DNA of 64,000 nucleotides from NCBI GenBank assembly GCA_014960805.1, contig CP063163.1:1568001-1632000 (forward strand), written 5' to 3'. The position numbers were made by a program, and so were the translations under genes. The DNA is from Cytobacillus suaedae (GTDB lineage: Bacteria; Bacillota; Bacilli; Bacillales; Bacillaceae_L). The notes under the pieces are model-generated. The model saw only the letters and a list, made by a program, of their open reading frames with translations. It was not told the origin of the DNA and made no database searches. How positions within the stretch are numbered: the stretch's first letter is position 1; every line of letters begins with the position of its first letter. This document shows positions 43,737 through 52,540 of this stretch, in pieces.

Positions 43737-45404
43737 GTGAGCAAGAACGAAAATGCACTATCTATTTATGCCCTAGGTGGGCTTAATGAAGTTGGCAAAA
43801 ACATGTATGCCATTGAATGTAACAATGAGATACTTGTTATAGACTGTGGAAATAAGTTTCCTGATGAAAGCTTACTAGGTATTGATTTAATCATTCCTGA
43901 TATAACTTATTTAGAAGATAATCGTGAGAAAGTAAAGGGATTACTTGTAACCCATGGACATGAGGATCATATCGGTGGAATTCCTTATTTTTTAAAAAAG
44001 ATAAATGTTCCTGTATATGGGACTCGCTTTACATTAGGATTAATTGAGTTAAAACTTGTTGAACATAAGCTTTCTAGAGAGACAGAGTTAATAGAAATTA
44101 ACTCAGATTCCAATGTATCCTTTGGTAAAATTGATGTAAGTTTTTTCAAGGTGAATCATAGTATTCCTGATTGCTTAGGAATTGTGTTTGACACACCAGA
44201 AGGAGTCATTGTACATAGTGGTGACTTTAAATTTGACCTGACCCCTGTGAATAACCAATATTCGGATATTCATAAGATGGCTGAAATCGGTCGAAATGGA
44301 GTCCTGCTTCTTTTATCAGAGAGTACCAATGCTGAACGTTCAGGATCGACTCCATCTGAGAAAAGTGTTGGTACCCATATCGAGGAGGCTTTTGCGAAAG
44401 CTACTCGTAAGGTATTTCTTTCAACGTTTGCTTCCAATATAAATCGCGTACAGCAGGTAGTAGATGCGTGTATGAAAACAAATCGAAAGCTTGCCTTGCT
44501 AGGACGAAGCATGGTGAATGTAGTTGATGTTGCGATGGAACGTGGTTATTTAGATGTGCCTGAAGGAATGCTCATCGACCAAAATCAAATTAATGAGTTA
44601 CCGCCTGAAAAAGTAGCTATTTTATGTACGGGAAGCCAAGGTGAGCCGATGGCAGCATTGGCACGATTATCTACTGGTAATTTCCGTGGGGTTGAAGTTT
44701 TACCAGAAGATACAGTCATTCTTGCTGCAGGTCCAATACCAGGAAATGAAAAGAATGTGTCGCAAGTTATAGATAATTTATTTGCATTAAAAGCAAACGT
44801 CATTTATGGATCAGGAAAAGGGATGCATGTGTCAGGGCATGGCTACCAGGAAGATCTAAAGCTCATGTTAACCTTAATGCAGCCAAAATACTTTATTCCG
44901 ATTCACGGTGAATATCGTATGCTGCATCATCACCGTTTGCTGGCAGAGTCTGTCGGTGTGGAACAAGGACACACCTTTGTTATGGGAAATGGAGATGTTG
45001 TTGATATCAATGATGGTATTGCTCGTCAAACAAGGGACATTCCTGCTGGTAATACTTACGTAGACGGAATAGGTGTTGGAGATGTTGGAGAAGTTGTATT
45101 GCGTGACCGTAAACAGCTTTCAGAAGATGGGATGCTTGTTATCATTTTAACAATGAGTAAAAGAAATGGTAAATTAATCTCAAATCCGGATACGATTACG
45201 CGTGGTTTTGTATATGCACGGGATTCAGAGGAATTATTACGGGATGTAAACCGACTTATAACTAATACTGTGAATGGGCTAGAACATGATCGCAAACGTC
45301 AATGGGGTGACATCAAACACCAATTGAAAAAAACAGTCGGTCAGTACTTATTCCAGCATACGAAGAGAAAACCGATGATTTTACCGATAATTATTGAAGT
45401 GTAA
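43737..45404 (+). CDS. Ribonuclease J
   Basis: 555 aa: metallo-beta-lactamase domain with intact zinc motif HGHEDH at 73-78, 'HSGDFKFD', then beta-CASP motifs ('LLSESTNAE', 'STFASNINRVQQVVD', 'TGSQGEPMAALARL', 'HVSGHGYQEDLKLMLTLMQPKYFIPIHGEYRM') and the C-terminal 'KRKPMILPIIIEV'. It is a 5'-3' exo/endoribonuclease of RNA turnover. The complete active site argues against an RnjB-type (catalytically degenerate) copy. Neither rpoY nor dapA-region genes adjoin, so it may be an additional paralogue. GTG 43737 follows GGAGGGG by 5 nt. Confidence 0.92.
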   Translation: MSKNENALSIYALGGLNEVGKNMYAIECNNEILVIDCGNKFPDESLLGIDLIIPDITYLEDNREKVKGLLVTHGHEDHIGGIPYFLKKINVPVYGTRFTLGLIELKLVEHKLSRETELIEINSDSNVSFGKIDVSFFKVNHSIPDCLGIVFDTPEGVIVHSGDFKFDLTPVNNQYSDIHKMAEIGRNGVLLLLSESTNAERSGSTPSEKSVGTHIEEAFAKATRKVFLSTFASNINRVQQVVDACMKTNRKLALLGRSMVNVVDVAMERGYLDVPEGMLIDQNQINELPPEKVAILCTGSQGEPMAALARLSTGNFRGVEVLPEDTVILAAGPIPGNEKNVSQVIDNLFALKANVIYGSGKGMHVSGHGYQEDLKLMLTLMQPKYFIPIHGEYRMLHHHRLLAESVGVEQGHTFVMGNGDVVDINDGIARQTRDIPAGNTYVDGIGVGDVGEVVLRDRKQLSEDGMLVIILTMSKRNGKLISNPDTITRGFVYARDSEELLRDVNRLITNTVNGLEHDRKRQWGDIKHQLKKTVGQYLFQHTKRKPMILPIIIEV

Positions 45405-45414
45405 TTTTCAAATT

Positions 45415-45450
45415 AAAAGAGGATGTGCTTGGAACACACATCCTCTTTTT
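45415..45450 (+). terminator. Terminator after ribonuclease J gene
   Basis: AAAAGAGGATGTG...CACACATCCTCTTTTT, a 12-bp GC-containing stem with T-run. Confidence 0.85.
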
Positions 45451-45550
45451 GGTGTTATCGAATAAGTTCTTTGAAATTCTTTTTTACGAAATGAAATACT
45501 ACTAGTGTAATGAGACATGCAACAGGATAAGTTGGGATAGAGAATAAAAT

Positions 45551-45667
45551 GTGTTCAAGGCTGGTGGGAGTGAAGATGCTACTGTTGTATTAACTGTTAT
45601 TGCAGTTACCTTAGTAGTTGGAGCTACAGGGTTAAATTTGTATAGTAAGAAAGATGGTAGTAAGTAA
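45551..45667 (+). pseudogene. Possible C-terminal relic of a membrane-anchored protein
   Basis: A 38-codon frame from GTG 45551 ends with one hydrophobic helix (TVVLTVIAVTLVVGATGLNL) and a short Lys-rich tail YSKKDGSK, the shape of a C-terminal membrane anchor. No ribosome binding site and no body upstream. The 51-bp repeat array begins just after. It may be a remnant, or a short peptide gene. Confidence 0.3.
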
Positions 45668-45674
45668 CTGAATT

Positions 45675-45858
45675 AACGTGAGATTTGTGTTTTAATAAAT
45701 CCGTTTATGTGCCCTAATTTCGTGGAATTTGTGTTTTGAGGTCACGTAAATCCGTTTATGTGCCCTAATTTCGTGGAATTTGTGTTTTGAGGTCACGTAA
45801 ATCCGTTTGTGTGCCCTGATTTCGTGGATTTTGTAATTTGAGGTCACGTAAATCCAAC
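45675..45858. repeat. Tandem array of 51-bp repeats, second locus
   Basis: AAATCCGTTTATGTGCCCTA recurs starting at 45697, 45748, 45799 and (partly) 45850, always 51 bp apart; a decayed part begins near 45675. Half of the unit, GAGGTCACGTAAAT..nTTTAYGTGCCC, is shared with the array at 15908; the other half (ATTTCGTGGAATTTGTG) is specific to this locus. Confidence 0.9.
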
Positions 45859-45910
45859 TTTTAATGATTCATGTTCCTCTCCTCAACAATTCGTGGTATT
45901 TATATAAAAA

Positions 45911-45935
45911 GAACTGTCCTAATAATAGGACAGTT
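45911..45935 (-). terminator. Terminator of 45935-47506
   Basis: AACTGTCCT/AGGACAGTT perfect hairpin; minus strand continues CTTTTTATAT. Confidence 0.75.
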
Positions 45936-47506
45936 TAAGCATGTATTGGAACTTTCTTCTCCTCATACACCGTTGTTCGATTTCTACCATTTTGTTTAGA
46001 CTGATAAAGTGCCGTGTCAGCCCTTTTTATAATCGTTTCTGGATGCTGGTCTTTTATGTGATATTGGGATATCCCTAATGAAATGGTGATTGGTTGCCCG
46101 GTTGGACTTGGGGTATCAGCAACAGTTTTCCTTAGTTGTTCAGCAATCTGCACGGTATCTTCCAAACTAGTGTCCTTGATGAGCATCCCAAATTCTTCAC
46201 CACCGTACCTAAAGCCGATAGTGTTTTCACTTGAGTACAAATTCATCATTGTGGCTAAATATTTTAGCACATCGTCACCAACTAAATGTCCATAAGTATC
46301 GTTCACAAGTTTAAATTTATCGATATCAATCATCATGATTGTAAAAGGTTGGTTATGTTCAATTAAGGATTGAATTTCGATATCAAAACTTCTTCGGTTG
46401 GCTAAGCCAGTTAAACCATCTAATTGAATTTGTGTATTTAATAGATTGATATGATTAAATAGGTGATGATAAAGCTGGCGAACTTCATAGATGCTAGACT
46501 TATTATTTTTCAGAGGGGTAGGTAGTTTTTTCTGCGTAATGGCAGCCTCTGAGTATTTAGCTAGAGTACTAAGTGGTTTTGCAAGGTTTCGTGTCAGTAT
46601 CCATGCGAGTACTACAATAATTAATAGTAACGGCAGTGATTGAAGTATTACTTTCTTCATTAGCTCTTTCATAGGTTTTTCAACAACTGTAATAGGTGTT
46701 TGGGAAATGATTCCCCAGCCTGTGTTTTTCATTGAAGCATACCCTGCAAAGAAATTTTCTCCTTGGGAGTTTGTTACTTCTATAGCTCCTCTTTCACCAC
46801 GTAAAACATGTTGGACAACCGTATTGCTTGAAACATCTTCATTTATACGACTTGTTTCAGGATGGTAAAGAATCTTTCCTTGAGAATCAACAACATAGAC
46901 ATAGGAACTGTTCCCTAGTTCATGATCGTTCAGCATGGTATTAATGGCATTCTCTTTTTCTAAATAAATTGTTCCTGCAACAAGTCCTTTATAGACACCA
47001 GCTTCATCGAATACAGGTGAAGATATTAGTACAATTAATTGACCAGATGTACCATGATAAGGTTCAGAAATAAATGGCTTTTTTAATGCAAGGGCATATT
47101 TCATGGTCTCCGTTTGAAGCTTAGTTCCAGCTAACACTTTCTTATTAAATTGAACAACTTTAGGACTCATTGTTTGAACTACGCCCTCTGGGTTGACAAT
47201 AAATATCGAGTTAAAATGATTCTTGATGGCTGAACGCCAGTGGTCCAGTTCTTCTTGAGACAAACTTTTTTGGCTACTCATTTTTCCAAGTGCATTGATG
47301 TTCCCTTGCATATGGTGTAGTAAATCGCTTGCACTTGTGGAAAGTTTACTAGCATATTTTTGATTGCTTGTTAAATAGTTTTCTGTTAACGATGCTCTTA
47401 GAGCCTGTGCAGACGAATATAAATTGACAACAATGGTAAGTACGATTGTTGTAATAACTAGCAAGCTGATTGCGAGCTGCAGCTTAAGCCCTTTGTTTCT
47501 TAGCAT
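45935..47506 (-). CDS. Diguanylate cyclase with extracellular Cache sensor
   Basis: 523 aa: TM helix (about 9-31), extracytoplasmic double-Cache sensor (about 35-275, including 'AIKNHFNSIFIVNPEGVVQTMSP' and 'YVYVVDSQGKILYHPETSRI'), second TM (about 285-308), HAMP-like linker, and GGDEF domain with signature GGEEF. The RxxD inhibitory site is absent (SENT at that position), unlike the other two cyclases in the window, so product inhibition at that site is not expected. AAGGAGT precedes the ATG. Confidence 0.9.
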   Translation of the reverse strand: MLRNKGLKLQLAISLLVITTIVLTIVVNLYSSAQALRASLTENYLTSNQKYASKLSTSASDLLHHMQGNINALGKMSSQKSLSQEELDHWRSAIKNHFNSIFIVNPEGVVQTMSPKVVQFNKKVLAGTKLQTETMKYALALKKPFISEPYHGTSGQLIVLISSPVFDEAGVYKGLVAGTIYLEKENAINTMLNDHELGNSSYVYVVDSQGKILYHPETSRINEDVSSNTVVQHVLRGERGAIEVTNSQGENFFAGYASMKNTGWGIISQTPITVVEKPMKELMKKVILQSLPLLLIIVVLAWILTRNLAKPLSTLAKYSEAAITQKKLPTPLKNNKSSIYEVRQLYHHLFNHINLLNTQIQLDGLTGLANRRSFDIEIQSLIEHNQPFTIMMIDIDKFKLVNDTYGHLVGDDVLKYLATMMNLYSSENTIGFRYGGEEFGMLIKDTSLEDTVQIAEQLRKTVADTPSPTGQPITISLGISQYHIKDQHPETIIKRADTALYQSKQNGRNRTTVYEEKKVPIHA

Positions 47507-47694
47507 GTAAATACTCCTTAAATATGTAAAAATTCGATAAAATTCTTCTATATCATATCAATCTTTTTTTGGGGTGTATAGTGCCAAAGTAGGATGAATT
47601 TTCAATTTATATTCAAAATCAAAAACTGGTAAACTATAAGGAGATAAATGAAAGAGGTAATCTTTAAGTATATTAACACAGTGGAGGTAGACAA

Positions 47695-47868
47695 GTGGGA
47701 CTTAATATCATTCTATTAGTTATTTTAGTTTTAGCCATTATCGGTTCAATTTTAGGGTGGTTAAATACGCGTACTATTCTAAAAGAAATAGCAGATATTA
47801 AAAAAGAGTTAGGAATGAAAAATATTCGCAAACCATCTGTTTTTGATAATGATTTAGATAAGGATTAA
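47695..47868 (+). CDS. Small single-span membrane protein, 57 aa
   Basis: MGLNIILLVILVLAIIGSIL... one N-terminal transmembrane helix, then a basic 'TRTILKEIADIKKELGMKNIRK' helix and acidic tail. GTG start with GGAGG 7 nt upstream, and a terminator just downstream, so a convincing small gene. The layout resembles small Bacillus proteins with a membrane anchor and coiled cytoplasmic helix; function unknown. Confidence 0.68.
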   Translation: MGLNIILLVILVLAIIGSILGWLNTRTILKEIADIKKELGMKNIRKPSVFDNDLDKD

Positions 47869-47887
47869 GGAAAGAATCTTAGAGGAT

Positions 47888-47913
47888 TAAAGCCCTTCTT
47901 ATGGAAAGGGCTT
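47888..47913. terminator. Convergent terminator
   Basis: AAAGCCCTT...AAGGGCTTT hairpin between the small gene (+) and DUF3231 gene (-). Confidence 0.7.
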
Positions 47914-47918
47914 TGGCC

Positions 47919-48929
47919 TTAGTGTTCATCTTGTGCAATCCTGTTTCTATTTGGAGCAAGGGGTGGTTGTTCTAGCCACTTGTTTTTGGCCATTATATTA
48001 AACCATTCCTTTGTTACCATTAGATTTTTAAGGATAATTTTTTCATAACTATAAACAAGGTCCGTACGCATGGCTGAAGCTAATCCTGCCCCGTGGTAAT
48101 TTTGTGAAGCTTGAATCAAAAAGCCAATAAGGTACAAAATCACCTTGTCTGAAAATGGAGATTCCGCAGAGTTTGTAATTTCAGATTCCCATGACATTGG
48201 AACAGGTAGGTTATCCCCCTTTAAAATCTTTCCAAGATCCTGTATTTGATCGTCAGATGTTTTTTGTAAACTCATTAAAAATTGTCTAACTTCTTTTGAT
48301 TGGGTAACTTGACTAAAACCAATGGCAAGTGATTTTTCTAAAATTTTCTTTTTAATATTTAAAGAAAGAGCAATCATTTCAGTAGCTGCTAGTGGGCGTT
48401 TTTCACCAAAGAAACCAGTCATGAAGTCTTGTCCATCGATAAAAGTAGGGCTTTCATCTGGATAAAACAAGGGATCTTTTTGGAAATGTCCCTTCTCAAG
48501 TAATAATTCACTTGTTTGATGGTACATTTTCTTTCCATCATTATCACATGAATCATAGAAGGAACGAAGATCCTTTCGAACAGAAGAAGAAAGGGAGGTT
48601 GTATGTCCTAGTAGCCCATGAAGCGTTATAATATGTAAGAAATGTAAACAAAAGATATCTGAGAACAATCTGGTTTCACAAGTAAATAAATCTGAGGATT
48701 CACTAAATCCAACTGGAACAGGAAACCCTTCATTTTTAATGAAATCAGTCACTTGGCTTTTTTGCCTTGAAAATGTTTCGATTGCATCTTTAAATAGTGC
48801 TTTAATTTTTGGGTCTTCTACAATTGAATACATATATTTATTTATAATCTCAACTGCAGTACCATTCATATATTGGCCCCATAGAGTCCCTATTTCAGAA
48901 GAAGTCAGCCTTAACTGGTTTTTGTCCAT
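47919..48929 (-). CDS. DUF3231 family protein, second copy
   Basis: 336 aa; two tandem ferritin-like helical repeats as in 11934-12944, with 'LTSSEIGTLWGQYMNGTA', 'GFFGEKRPLAATEMIALS' and 'SPFSDKVILYLIGF'. Pairwise identity by eye is moderate, so these are old paralogues rather than a recent duplication. ATG 48929 has GAGGTG 6 nt upstream. Function unknown. Confidence 0.87.
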   Translation of the reverse strand: MDKNQLRLTSSEIGTLWGQYMNGTAVEIINKYMYSIVEDPKIKALFKDAIETFSRQKSQVTDFIKNEGFPVPVGFSESSDLFTCETRLFSDIFCLHFLHIITLHGLLGHTTSLSSSVRKDLRSFYDSCDNDGKKMYHQTSELLLEKGHFQKDPLFYPDESPTFIDGQDFMTGFFGEKRPLAATEMIALSLNIKKKILEKSLAIGFSQVTQSKEVRQFLMSLQKTSDDQIQDLGKILKGDNLPVPMSWESEITNSAESPFSDKVILYLIGFLIQASQNYHGAGLASAMRTDLVYSYEKIILKNLMVTKEWFNIMAKNKWLEQPPLAPNRNRIAQDEH

Positions 48930-49107
48930 ATACATCACCTCTTGTATATGTTTCCCATAAAAATAAAAATATATATCAAGATATTAGCAGGAATAATCAT
49001 TGAATATAACAACCGTCGGTACATAGGCAATAAAGGTACTGTAAACAATAGCAAGATAAATTATAGTTCTGTCTACTCTAATTCTTTTTAACAAGGAGGT
49101 GGTTTGC

Positions 49108-50250
49108 GTGGAAAAAGAAGCGATTATAATTGGTGCAGGTATTGGTGGTTTATGTACGGCTATCGCTTTACAGAATAAAGGTTGGAAGATTTCAATTTTT
49201 GATAAGGCAAATGCACTGAGTGGAGTAGGAGCGGGTATTGTATTAGCGTCTAATGCTTTACATGCTCTTGATAAACTCGGTGTAGGATATCAGGTTCGGG
49301 AGAGAGGATCCTCTGTAGGACGGGCAGAGGTCCGTACTTGGAAGGGAGACATGCTTATAGACTTTTCAACAGCGGAACATACTGAAAGTTATCTTATCCA
49401 TAGGGCTGATCTACAACAAATTTTAGTAGAATCCTTAAAAGAGGGTACAACGCTCAAGTTAAAAAAGTCTTTCGTATCCTTTAATCAAAATGATGACAGA
49501 GTTGAGGCTGTTTTCTCTGATGGTACGAAGGTAGCTGGGAATGTGCTTATCGGTGCAGACGGCTTTCACTCGGTAGTTAGAGAGCAATTAGTTGGTTTAT
49601 CCAATCCGAGATATGGTGGGTATACCGCGCTAAGAGGGATATGTGATTTTAAAGATCAAAATTACTTAACAGAGCACGGTGGCGGCTTCGAGGCTTGGGG
49701 GATTGGAAAGCGGTTTGGCTTCTCCTATATAGGTCAAGGGAAAGTATTTTGGTTTGCAGCAATAAACACGCCTCAAGGTATAGAAATCCCAAAAGGTCGG
49801 AGGAAAAAGAGAGCTTTAGAATCTTTTAAAGGCTGGTATAACCCAGTTGAATCTGTTATCCAAGCAACCGATGAATCAGCTATACTACATCACGATATCT
49901 TTGATCGTAAACCTATAGCACAATGGAGTAAAGGCAATGTTACGTTAGTAGGAGATGCTGCTCATCCAATGGTTCCAAACTTAGGGCAAGGCGGGGCACA
50001 AGCAATGGAAGATGCGGTCGTTCTGACTAACTGTTTATCTACCACTAGTTCAGTAGATGAATCTTTACGCATCTTCGAAAAGAAAAGAATACCGCGTACA
50101 ACCAAGATTGTCACACAATCAAGACGTATGGCAAGGCTTGTTCAAATGGAAAATCCCTTAGCAATTAAAGCAAGGAATCTAGTGTTTCATACAATTCCAT
50201 CGAATAAACTAGCGGGACGTCTACGTTGGCTTGTTGATTATAAGGTGTAG
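49108..50250 (+). CDS. FAD-dependent monooxygenase
   Basis: 380 aa, p-hydroxybenzoate-hydroxylase fold. FAD motifs: GxGxxG 'IIGAGIGGLCTAIAL' at the N-terminus, DG motif 'LIGADGFHSVVREQL' and GD motif 'VTLVGDAAHPMVPNLGQGGAQAMEDA'. Such enzymes hydroxylate aromatic or related ring compounds with NAD(P)H and oxygen. GTG 49108 is chosen since AAGGAGG is 7 nt upstream. Monocistronic, no catabolic genes adjacent. Substrate unknown. Confidence 0.88.
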   Translation: MEKEAIIIGAGIGGLCTAIALQNKGWKISIFDKANALSGVGAGIVLASNALHALDKLGVGYQVRERGSSVGRAEVRTWKGDMLIDFSTAEHTESYLIHRADLQQILVESLKEGTTLKLKKSFVSFNQNDDRVEAVFSDGTKVAGNVLIGADGFHSVVREQLVGLSNPRYGGYTALRGICDFKDQNYLTEHGGGFEAWGIGKRFGFSYIGQGKVFWFAAINTPQGIEIPKGRRKKRALESFKGWYNPVESVIQATDESAILHHDIFDRKPIAQWSKGNVTLVGDAAHPMVPNLGQGGAQAMEDAVVLTNCLSTTSSVDESLRIFEKKRIPRTTKIVTQSRRMARLVQMENPLAIKARNLVFHTIPSNKLAGRLRWLVDYKV

Positions 50251-50442
50251 AAGGGAATGTTCAAGAAAAAATATTCTGCTCCAACTTGCATGACTTTAAA
50301 AAAATTCAAGATAAACAAGTAGAATTGGCGAAGGAATCATTAATAGACATTGTCATTAATGTCGAATGATTGCATGCAGGAGATCGAAAGGTTAAGAATA
50401 AGGATATTAATTTATAAATGAAAGAGTAATGGAGGATTGATG

Positions 50443-50937
50443 ATGGGAATGATTGCAACATTTTTTAGGGTGCCGAACACACTATTGAATTTGATCAAAG
50501 CAGAACCAGATCATATTGAAGAACTTGTTTTGGATTCAGATGAAGTTCAAGAAACTGCACTAGATATAGATAAATCCTGGCATGGAATTTACTTTCTTTT
50601 ATCAGGTGAGCCAGACTTAGAAAAACCAATTACATCATTAGTTGGAGAAGCCATTCTTGGCGGGACTGAAGTTGGAGAAGATTTTGGATATGGACCAATG
50701 CGTTATCATGAGCCAACAGATGTCCAGAATCTCTATCATGAATTACAAAAAGTATCTTTAACTGATCTCTCCAATCGTTTTGATATAAAGAAATTTAGTG
50801 AAAACAATATTTATCCGATGTATCGTAAATGGAGTCTAGAAGATAAGGATTATTTACTAGAGAATTATGAATTTCTAGTAGCGTTTTACAAAAAAGCAGC
50901 TGAAGAAAAGGAAGCCATTTTAGTAGTTATTGAATGA
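50443..50937 (+). CDS. YfbM family protein (DUF1877)
   Basis: 164 aa; 'MGMIATFFRV' opening, 'LDIDKSWHGIYFLLSGE', 'LVGEAILGGTEVGEDFGYGPMRY' and the C-terminal 'YEFLVAFYKKAAEEKEAILVVI' are the DUF1877 pattern. Soluble, function unknown. Of several ATGs, 50443 is best placed (7 nt after GGAGG) and gives the usual family N-terminus. The 190 bp upstream hold no supportable gene. Confidence 0.85.
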   Translation: MGMIATFFRVPNTLLNLIKAEPDHIEELVLDSDEVQETALDIDKSWHGIYFLLSGEPDLEKPITSLVGEAILGGTEVGEDFGYGPMRYHEPTDVQNLYHELQKVSLTDLSNRFDIKKFSENNIYPMYRKWSLEDKDYLLENYEFLVAFYKKAAEEKEAILVVIE

Positions 50938-51045
50938 AAAAAAGCTAAGATTATTTCTATATCAATTTGACAGAAAACGGAGTATGATTAGCTTGATAGT
51001 CAACATGATGTTATGGTCTAACAGACAAAGGGAGAGCTGAGTCAT

Positions 51046-51219
51046 ATGAATTTAGGTTTTGGGGAAATTGCTTTAATCGTATTCGTTGCATTGCTTCTAT
51101 TTGGCCCAAAGAAACTACCAGAACTCGGTAAGGCTGCGGGTAAAACTTTAAGTGAATTTAAAAGAGCGACAAAAGGGATTATGGACGAAGAAGCAGACAA
51201 AAGCACTGAAAACAAATAA
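51046..51219 (+). CDS. tatA: Twin-arginine translocase subunit TatA
   Basis: 57-aa TatA-family protein: short N-terminal transmembrane helix (MNLGFGEIALIVFVALLLFG), the FGP hinge and amphipathic helix 'PKKLPELGKAAGKTLSEFKRA', then an acidic tail. It oligomerises to form the Tat export pore with TatC. No tatC is adjacent, so it is a stand-alone tatA copy as is common in Bacillus. GGGAGAG precedes the ATG; terminator at 51239. Confidence 0.92.
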   Translation: MNLGFGEIALIVFVALLLFGPKKLPELGKAAGKTLSEFKRATKGIMDEEADKSTENK

Positions 51220-51238
51220 ATAGTTAAAGGCTTATGAA

Positions 51239-51281
51239 AGCATAGAATTTCAGGTAACCATGAAATTTTATGCTTTTTTTA
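51239..51281 (+). terminator. Terminator after tatA
   Basis: AAGCATAGAATTTCA...TGAAATTTTATGCTT followed by TTTTTT. Confidence 0.8.
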
Positions 51282-51384
51282 AATCGAAAAATGTCGAAAG
51301 AAAACGAAAAATACTTTACATTTAAAAGTATGTTCCAGGAAAAAGTAAGTTAAATAACTCAGGTCTAGTAATGGAGATAGAATT

Positions 51385-51684
51385 ATGAAAGAAATAGTTG
51401 AGGCCCTGTAATTGAATCAAAGGACTGTACATATGAGTTAATTATTTATCAAGCTCTAATAGGTACCCAAACAGAAATTACCAAAAAGGCTAATGGTACT
51501 AAAGAAAAACTAAAAGTTAAAGGAAAGAAACATGTAATTAAGGGATTTGGCCAATACATACGGTATTTCAATTCCAACAAGATGTCCCGTGAAAGGAGCA
51601 CCATTAAATACGAATGAAATTTGTTTTAACTTTATTAAGAAGTACAGAAACATTTACAATTTAGATTTAGAAAAGGGAGTATGA
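51385..51684 (+). pseudogene. Frameshifted small gene of unknown function
   Basis: Reading across frames gives one continuous protein of about 99 residues: MKEIVE (frame from ATG 51385), GPVIESKDCTYELIIYQ...VIKGFGQYI (shift near 51405), then NTYGISIPTRCPVKGAPLNT...LDLEKGV (shift near 51555) ending at TGA 51684. Two frameshifts indicate decay. I do not recognise the parent family. Confidence 0.5.
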
Positions 51685-51690
51685 AAAAAA

Positions 51691-51864
51691 ATGAAACGTG
51701 AAAAAGATTATGTGAAAAGTATATTAGGAGTAGATGTTAGAGCGCGTTCAAGAAATGACGGTGAACCTGATTTTGACTCATTTTCGAAACCAATTATTCA
51801 TAAACAAATAAGTGGTTCTAAAGTGTATGTGCCCTTAGATGTTGAAAGATTATGGGGTAGGTAA
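51691..51864 (+). CDS. Small hypothetical protein, 57 aa
   Basis: MKREKDYVKSILGVDVRARS..., hydrophilic, ending 'VYVPLDVERLWGR'. Preceded by GGGAGT at about 10 nt, overlapping the end of the decayed gene at 51385. Reading frame is intact although its neighbour is broken. Family unknown; it may be a surviving partner of that gene. Confidence 0.45.
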   Translation: MKREKDYVKSILGVDVRARSRNDGEPDFDSFSKPIIHKQISGSKVYVPLDVERLWGR

Positions 51865-51901
51865 TTATCTTATATTACCACTACAAACTAAATGGAAAAA
51901 A

Positions 51902-51929
51902 AGCAATTACCTCTGAGAAGGTAATTGCT
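51902..51929 (-). terminator. Terminator of DUF1284 gene
   Basis: AGCAATTACCT/AGGTAATTGCT hairpin followed on the minus strand by TTTTTTTCC. Confidence 0.8.
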
Positions 51930-51948
51930 GCTGAATTTAATGTCTTGG

Positions 51949-52368
51949 TTACTTAACCTCTCTTAAGCCCTTACCTTCAAGGATGTCTTGAATTCCTTCT
52001 TCACAAACTCCATATGAACGCCAGTTACAGGTTTCACATACATGTTGAATATCGGAGGGTATGACATGCTTTTGAATACTTGATTCAATTTCCTCCCATT
52101 TCAAAATCTGTCCAAGTTTTAGTCCCATTCTTTCTAAAATCACAGCATCCCTGACATAGATATTATCATCTTCACAATGGTATGTATCCGATTCGCAAGG
52201 GTATTTTTCACATAGGTGATCAGGGCCCTTTATAAGTTGAACCAACGTTTTGGGATTGTCTCTTAAGGTTTGGTGTAAGCGGGTCATATTCTCCACATAT
52301 TCTTCTGAATAACCCATTCCACGATAGCCGAGAAGGCAAAATAAATGATGACCTCGAAGTTTATACAT
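51949..52368 (-). CDS. DUF1284 domain protein
   Basis: 139 aa; 'YKLRGHHLFCLLGYRGMGYSEEYVENM' is the family N-terminal signature and Cys residues recur ('HLCEKYPCESDTYHCEDD', 'HVCETCNWRSYGVCEEG'), suggesting an Fe-S cluster or metal site. Function unknown. AAGGGGG precedes the ATG. Confidence 0.85.
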   Translation of the reverse strand: MYKLRGHHLFCLLGYRGMGYSEEYVENMTRLHQTLRDNPKTLVQLIKGPDHLCEKYPCESDTYHCEDDNIYVRDAVILERMGLKLGQILKWEEIESSIQKHVIPSDIQHVCETCNWRSYGVCEEGIQDILEGKGLREVK

Positions 52369-52540
52369 ATTTATCCCCCTTTTTCAAAGGTACGCGTTAA
52401 AACGTAAACTTAATTTCGTTTAAAGTTAACACATTTATCATAACACAATCTAGTAAACTTCCTAGTTTTTTGAAAAGGAAAAAGTGATAATTAGTCGAAT
52501 TAATGTTAGATACTATTTAAGTAGAGAGGAAAACTTGATA

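Noticed and set aside
50251..50442. Short frame reading KKIQDKQVELAKESLIDIV... between the monooxygenase and YfbM genes
   Set aside because: No start codon with a binding site and no recognisable family; too short to call even a relic.
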